From the NCBI GenBank assembly GCA_036375275.1, contig DASUSF010000499.1, positions 1-10,923 of the forward strand: a stretch of 10,923 nucleotides of DNA, given 5' to 3'. Of the stretch, positions 7,769 through 10,923 are shown piece by piece. The position numbers were made by a program, and so were the translations under genes. Each line of letters opens with the position of its first letter. Position 1 is the first letter of the stretch. The notes under the pieces were generated by a model, which made no database searches, had not been told where the DNA came from, and saw only the letters and a list, made by a program, of their open reading frames with translations. Origin of the DNA: DASUSF01 sp036375275 (GTDB lineage: Bacteria; Pseudomonadota; Alphaproteobacteria; Geminicoccales; Geminicoccaceae).

Positions 7769-7789
7769 GCCGGGCCGCGGTGCTGATAT
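7761..7789 (+). promoter_or_regulatory. Predicted sigma-70 promoter of frcBCA
   Basis: TTGACC (7761-7766) matches the -35 consensus at five of six bases. TGATAT (7784-7789) follows after exactly 17 nt as a moderate -10. The -35 lies inside the right arm of the palindromic operator, as expected for repression by occlusion. Transcription would start near 7796, giving a leader of roughly 57 nt. The weak -10 is the main doubt. Confidence 0.55.
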
Positions 7790-7802
7790 CCGGCTCAGGA
7801 AG

Positions 7803-7820
7803 CCCGCCCTGGAAGGCGGG
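7803..7820 (+). other. 5'-leader stem-loop of the frcB mRNA
   Basis: CCCGCC (7803-7808) pairs with GGCGGG (7815-7820) around the loop CTGGAA. It sits near the predicted transcript start (about 7796) and upstream of the ribosome site, so it would form a 5' hairpin that could protect the message. An alternative pairing of CGCCC (7805-7809) with GGGCG (7824-7828) is also possible. No known riboswitch is recognisable. Confidence 0.35.
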
Positions 7821-7836
7821 GACGGGCGAAGTCATC

Positions 7837-7844
7837 AGGGGGAG
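7837..7844 (+). promoter_or_regulatory. Strong ribosome binding site of frcB
   Basis: AGGGGGAG lies 8 nt before ATG 7853 and fixes the start of the binding protein. The ten bases TCAGGGGGAG recur unchanged before frcC (8954-8963). Confidence 0.75.
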
Positions 7845-7852
7845 CATCGACC

Positions 7853-8881
7853 ATGAACCAGCGCTTTCTCGCGACCGGCGTCGCCGCGGTCGCCTTCGGC
7901 TTCGCCGGCCTCGGCAGCGTCCTCGCGCAGGACCAGCCGATCGTCGGCCTGATCACCAAGACCGACACCAATCCGTTCTTCGTCAAGATGAAGGAGGGCG
8001 CGCAACAGAAGGCCGAGGAGCTCGGCATGGAGCTCCGCTCCTACGCCGGCAAGTACGACGGCGACAACGAGGGCCAGGTCGAGGCGATCGAGAGCCTGAT
8101 CGCCGCCGGGGCCAAGGGCATCCTTCTGACCCCGTCCGACTCCGCCGGCATCGTCCCGACCGTGCAGCGGGCGCGCGACGCCGGGATCCTGGTGATCGCG
8201 CTCGACACGCAGCTCGAGCCGCCGGACGCCGCCGACGCCACCTTCGCCACCGACAACTTCGAGGCCGGGCGGCTGATCGGCGAGTGGGCGCAGGCGAAGC
8301 TCGGCGAGGAGGCGGAGAACGCCAGGATCGCGATGCTCGATCTCTCCGAAGCGGGCGTCTCGGTCGACGTCCAGCGCGACCAGGGCTTCCTCACCGGCTT
8401 CGGCATCGACGTCGGCAACCCGAACCGGATCGGCGACGAGGAGGACGAGCGGATCGTCGGCCACGACATCACCCAGGGCGCCGAGGAAGGTGGCCGGACG
8501 GCGATGGAGAACCTCCTGCAGCGGGACCCGGGGATCAACCTGGTCTACACCATCAACGAGCCCGCCGCGGCCGGGGCGTACGAGGCGCTCCGCTCGTTCG
8601 GCCTCGACGAGCAGGCCCTGATCGTCTCGATCGACGGCGGCTGCCCGGGGGTGCAGAACGTCGCCGAGGGCGTCATCGGCGCGACCTCGATGCAGTTCCC
8701 GCTGCTGATGGCGTCGATGGGCGTCGAGGCGGTCAAGCTGTTCGCCGATACCGGCGAGAAGCCCGAGACCCCGGCGGGCCAGGGGTTCACCAACACCGGC
8801 GTCGAGCTGGTGACCGACGAGCCCGTCGACGGCGTCCCCTCGATCACCTCCGAGGAGGCGCTCGAGAAGTGCTGGGGATAG
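7853..8881 (+). CDS. frcB: Periplasmic sugar-binding protein of an ABC transporter, FrcB-like (fructose)
   Basis: This 342-residue protein is the periplasmic receptor that captures the sugar and delivers it to the FrcC/FrcA complex. A Sec signal peptide is clear: MNQR, a hydrophobic core (about 5-24), and cleavage after SVLA at residue 25. The mature part is a type I (ribose-binding-like) fold. ITKTDTNPFFVKMKEGA (34-50), ALDTQLEPPDAADATFATDN (116-135), INEPAAAGAYEAL (234-246) and DGGCPGVQNVAEGVIGATS (261-279) closely resemble rhizobial FrcB as I remember it, as does the C-terminal EKCWG. That is the basis for fructose rather than ribose or xylose. ATG 7853 is fixed by the ribosome site at 7837-7844. 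It is the first gene of the operon, under the palindromic operator, and is followed by two hairpins before frcC. The exact ligand remains an inference; related receptors also bind mannose or ribose. Confidence 0.9.
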   Translation: MNQRFLATGVAAVAFGFAGLGSVLAQDQPIVGLITKTDTNPFFVKMKEGAQQKAEELGMELRSYAGKYDGDNEGQVEAIESLIAAGAKGILLTPSDSAGIVPTVQRARDAGILVIALDTQLEPPDAADATFATDNFEAGRLIGEWAQAKLGEEAENARIAMLDLSEAGVSVDVQRDQGFLTGFGIDVGNPNRIGDEEDERIVGHDITQGAEEGGRTAMENLLQRDPGINLVYTINEPAAAGAYEALRSFGLDEQALIVSIDGGCPGVQNVAEGVIGATSMQFPLLMASMGVEAVKLFADTGEKPETPAGQGFTNTGVELVTDEPVDGVPSITSEEALEKCWG

Positions 8882-8897
8882 AGCTTCCCAAGCTGAG

Positions 8898-8920
8898 CTG
8901 ATCAGCCGAAGGTTGATCGG
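8898..8920 (+). other. Intercistronic stem-loop 1 (frcB-frcC)
   Basis: CTGATCAGCC (8898-8907) pairs with GGTTGATCGG (8911-8920) around the loop GAA. All ten positions pair, two of them as G-U. It starts 17 nt after the frcB stop. It could shield the frcB 3' end from exonucleases. The two outermost bases are shared with the next stem-loop. Confidence 0.55.
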
Positions 8921-8942
8921 GGGCGGGCACGCGCCCGCTCCC
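8919..8942 (+). other. Intercistronic stem-loop 2 (frcB-frcC), GC-rich
   Basis: GGGGGCGGGC (8919-8928) pairs with GCCCGCTCCC (8933-8942) around the loop ACGC, ten pairs with one G-U. It has no following T-run, so it is not a standard intrinsic terminator. Its position after the binding-protein gene suggests mRNA stabilisation or partial attenuation, which would leave more FrcB than FrcC and FrcA, a common arrangement in binding-protein operons. Confidence 0.6.
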
Positions 8943-8970
8943 CACGCACATCGTCAGGGGGAGGCCGCCT

Positions 8971-10056
8971 ATGGCCAGCTCATCCTCGCCGCCCAAGCGC
9001 GAGATGCAGGAGTTCGAGAAGGTCCTCGATCAGGGCGCCGGCGACGTGGCGTCCTTCGAGGAGCGCGAGCGGCGCTCGCCGCTCCAGACCGTGCAGCACC
9101 TCCTGCACGGCAACCCGACCATCGTGCCGCTGATCGTGCTCGTCGTCGCGATCCTGGTCTTCGGCGCCATCGCCAGGAACTTCCTGACCTCGTTCAACCT
9201 GTCGCTGATCATCGGCCAGGTGACCATCATCGGCCTGCTCGGCATCGCGCAGACCCTGATCATCCTGACCGCCGGGATCGACCTCTCCGTCGCCGCGATC
9301 ATGATGCTGGCGTCGGTGATCATGGGCGGCCTCGCGGTCAACGCCGGTCTCCCGGCGCTGATCGCGATCCCGATCGGCCTCGCCGTCGGCGGGCTCTGCG
9401 GCCTGTTCAACGGCACGCTCGTGGCGAAGCTCAGGCTGCCGCCGTTCATCGTCACCCTCGGCAGCTGGTCGATCTTCTTCGCGCTTCTTCTCTGGCTGTC
9501 CGGCGGCGAGAGCATCCGCAGCCAGGACATCGACACCACCGCCCCGCTGCTCAAGATCTTCGGCTATCGGATCTCGTTCCTCGGCGCCCAGTTCACCACG
9601 GGCTCGATCCTGATGCTGATCCTGTTCGGGGTCTTCTGGTACGTGCTCAACAACACCCCCTGGGGCCGCCACGTCTACGCCGTCGGCGACGATGCGCCGT
9701 CGGCGCAGCTCGCCGGCATCCGGACCGACAAGGTCCTGATCTCGGTGTACGCGACCGCGGGCGTGCTGTGCGGGATCGCCGGCTGGGCCGCGATCGGCCG
9801 GGTCGGCTCCGTCTCGCCGCAGTCCTTCTACGAGGGCAACCTCGATGCGATCACCGCGGTCGTGATCGGCGGCACCTCGCTGTTCGGCGGCCGCGGCTCG
9901 ATCCTCGGGACGCTGATCGGCGCGCTGATCGTGGGCGTGTTCCGCTCCGGCCTCAACCTCTCCGGCGTCGACGTGCTCTGGCAGCAGTTCGCGGTCGGCG
10001 CGCTGATCATCATCGCGGTCGCCACCGACCAGTGGCTTCGAAAGGTGTCCGGCTGA
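8971..10056 (+). CDS. frcC: ABC sugar transporter permease, FrcC-like
   Basis: This 361-residue inner-membrane permease belongs to the ribose/xylose/fructose class (BPD_transp_2) and would form the channel as a homodimer. A polar N-terminal extension of about 48 residues precedes the first membrane helix (about 51-67). Further hydrophobic segments lie near 80-100, 105-122, 128-150, 158-176, 211-226, 256-276, 291-305, 309-325 and 335-352. Family hallmarks are TAGIDLSV (100-107), LPPFIVTLG (156-164), the cytoplasmic loop YAVGDDAPSAQLAGI (236-250) that should contact the ATPase, and GGTSLFGGRGS (300-310). The N-terminal pattern EKVLDQGAGDVASFEE resembles rhizobial FrcC as I recall it and supports the fructose assignment. 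ATG 8971 has TCAGGGGGAG ending 7 nt upstream. The stop overlaps the frcA start by one base. Confidence 0.92.
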   Translation: MASSSSPPKREMQEFEKVLDQGAGDVASFEERERRSPLQTVQHLLHGNPTIVPLIVLVVAILVFGAIARNFLTSFNLSLIIGQVTIIGLLGIAQTLIILTAGIDLSVAAIMMLASVIMGGLAVNAGLPALIAIPIGLAVGGLCGLFNGTLVAKLRLPPFIVTLGSWSIFFALLLWLSGGESIRSQDIDTTAPLLKIFGYRISFLGAQFTTGSILMLILFGVFWYVLNNTPWGRHVYAVGDDAPSAQLAGIRTDKVLISVYATAGVLCGIAGWAAIGRVGSVSPQSFYEGNLDAITAVVIGGTSLFGGRGSILGTLIGALIVGVFRSGLNLSGVDVLWQQFAVGALIIIAVATDQWLRKVSG

Positions 10057-10058
10057 TG
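10041..10058 (+). promoter_or_regulatory. frcA ribosome site and overlapping stop/start
   Basis: AAAGG (10041-10045) lies within the end of frcC, 10 nt before ATG 10056. The frcC stop and frcA start share one base in TGATG (10054-10058). This indicates translational coupling and decides the frcA start, although the frame stays open far upstream. Confidence 0.7.
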
Positions 10059-10838
10059 ACCGAGAAGCGAGACCCCATCCTCACCGGCAGGAACCTGGTC
10101 AAGCGCTACGGGCGCGTGACCGCCATGGACCACGCCGACTTCGACCTCTACCCGGCCGAGGTGCTGGCGGTGATCGGCGACAACGGCGCCGGCAAGTCGA
10201 CCCTGATCAAGGCGCTCTGCGGCGCGGTCACGATCGACAGCGGCGAGATCCGCCTCGAGGGCGAGCCGATCCACTTCGCCGGGCCCATGGACGCCCGCGA
10301 CGCCGGGATCGAGACCGTCTACCAGACCCTCGCCCTCAGCCCGGCGCTGTCGATCGCGGACAACCTGTTCCTCGGCCGCGAGATCTACAAGGAGGGCTTC
10401 CTCGGCAAGTATCTCCGGATGCTCGACCGGGCGAAGATGCACCAGATGGCGCGCGAGCGGCTCTCGGAGCTCGGCCTCCTGACCATCCAGAACATCGGCC
10501 AGCTGGTCGAGACCCTGTCCGGCGGCCAGCGGCAGGGGGTGGCGGTGGCGCGGGCCGCGGCGTTCGGCTCCAAGGTCGTGATCATGGACGAGCCGACCGC
10601 GGCGCTCGGGGTCAAGGAGAGCCGGCGCGTCCTCGCCCTGATCGAGGACGTCAAGTCGCGTGGCATGCCGATCGTCCTGATCAGCCACAACATGCCGCAC
10701 GTCTTCGAGGTCGCCGACCGGATCCACATCCACCGGCTGGGCTCGCGCCTCTGCGTGGTCGACCCGAACGACGTCACCATGTCGGACGCGGTGGCGCTCA
10801 TGACCGGCGCCATGGCGCCGCCCGCCGGCACCGCCTGA
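10056..10838 (+). CDS. frcA: ABC sugar transporter ATP-binding protein, FrcA-like
   Basis: This 260-residue cytoplasmic ATPase energises the FrcBC transporter. All catalytic elements are intact: Walker A GDNGAGKS (41-48), Q-loop Gln90 in VYQTLALSP, signature LSGGQRQ (154-160), Walker B VVIMDEP (174-180, with Asp178 and catalytic Glu179), D-loop near AALG and switch His211 in LISHNM. It has a single nucleotide-binding domain, unlike RbsA or XylG, which are about 500 residues with two. Two copies would therefore be needed per transporter, as in the Frc system. The frame is open upstream through frcC, but homology begins at ATG 10056, which overlaps the frcC stop. The C-terminus ends in a short Ala/Pro tail. 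A GC-rich hairpin follows within 10 nt, so this is probably the last gene of the operon. Confidence 0.93.
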   Translation: MTEKRDPILTGRNLVKRYGRVTAMDHADFDLYPAEVLAVIGDNGAGKSTLIKALCGAVTIDSGEIRLEGEPIHFAGPMDARDAGIETVYQTLALSPALSIADNLFLGREIYKEGFLGKYLRMLDRAKMHQMARERLSELGLLTIQNIGQLVETLSGGQRQGVAVARAAAFGSKVVIMDEPTAALGVKESRRVLALIEDVKSRGMPIVLISHNMPHVFEVADRIHIHRLGSRLCVVDPNDVTMSDAVALMTGAMAPPAGTA

Positions 10839-10844
10839 GCGACG

Positions 10845-10873
10845 GCCGGGCCGGCTCCTCAGGCCGGCCCGGC
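10845..10873 (+). terminator. GC-rich hairpin after frcA, probable transcript end
   Basis: GCCGGGCCGGC (10845-10855) pairs perfectly with GCCGGCCCGGC (10863-10873) over 11 bp, around the loop TCCTCAG. It begins 7 nt after the frcA stop. No T-run follows, so it may need Rho or may act as a 3' stabiliser. The remaining 50 nt to the window end show no recognisable feature. Confidence 0.55.
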
Positions 10874-10923
10874 GCCCTGTGGCGGCCCGGCAGTCTGCGC
10901 GGCGACAGGGTCGCCCGAGCGAT

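Noticed and set aside
8897..8906. GCTGATCAGC palindrome as a second operator, since CTGATCAG also occurs at 1260-1267 and 10677-10684.
   Set aside because: The other copies are explained by abutting stop codons and by the Leu-Ile-Ser codons of the ATPase switch region, so recurrence looks coincidental. Here it is better explained as part of a longer stem-loop.
8913..10055. Upstream in-frame extension of frcA covering most of frcC.
   Set aside because: The extension is the +1-frame shadow of the permease. Homology to ABC ATPases begins right at ATG 10056, which has its own ribosome site and overlaps the frcC stop.

Overview
The window is a GC-rich bacterial chromosome segment (roughly 70% GC by eye, with most third codon positions G or C). 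It most likely comes from an alphaproteobacterium of the Rhodospirillales/Geminicoccales kind. This rests on codon use and on how closely the transporter proteins resemble rhizobial FrcB and FrcC as I remember them; no rRNA or other marker gene is present to confirm the taxon. Eight protein genes fill almost all of the sequence. There are no tRNA or rRNA genes, insertion sequences, CRISPR arrays or phage genes, and the longest gene-free stretch is 245 nt.

The left part (1-6357) is housekeeping. It holds the 3' part of a Ppx/GppA exopolyphosphatase gene (+), a long-chain acyl-CoA synthetase (-), an M3-family oligoendopeptidase F (+), and an ABC1/UbiB-family kinase (+) that starts 2 nt after the peptidase stop. 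The first two genes converge with their stop codons abutting inside a 12-bp palindrome. The synthetase and peptidase diverge from a 154-nt spacer that contains an 11-bp direct repeat.

The right part (6378-10838) is a complete-looking sugar-uptake locus of the fructose (Frc) type. A ROK-family repressor (-) diverges from a three-gene ABC transporter operon (+): periplasmic binding protein FrcB, permease FrcC and single-domain ATPase FrcA. The 245-nt divergent region contains an AT-rich, almost perfect 18+18 nt inverted repeat that stands out sharply from the GC-rich background. Each arm carries TTGACC, which can serve as the -35 element of a promoter pointing outward, so one operator could silence both the regulator and the transporter. 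Two back-to-back stem-loops fill the frcB-frcC gap, which suits higher expression of the binding protein than of the membrane parts. A strong GC hairpin follows frcA. FrcB would capture the sugar in the periplasm, FrcC would form the channel and FrcA would power it, while the ROK protein presumably senses the sugar or a derivative.

I see no clearly new biological system. The points most worth checking are the symmetric operator/promoter, the intercistronic double hairpin, and the anchor-less UbiB-like kinase with a changed KxGQ motif coupled to a peptidase gene.
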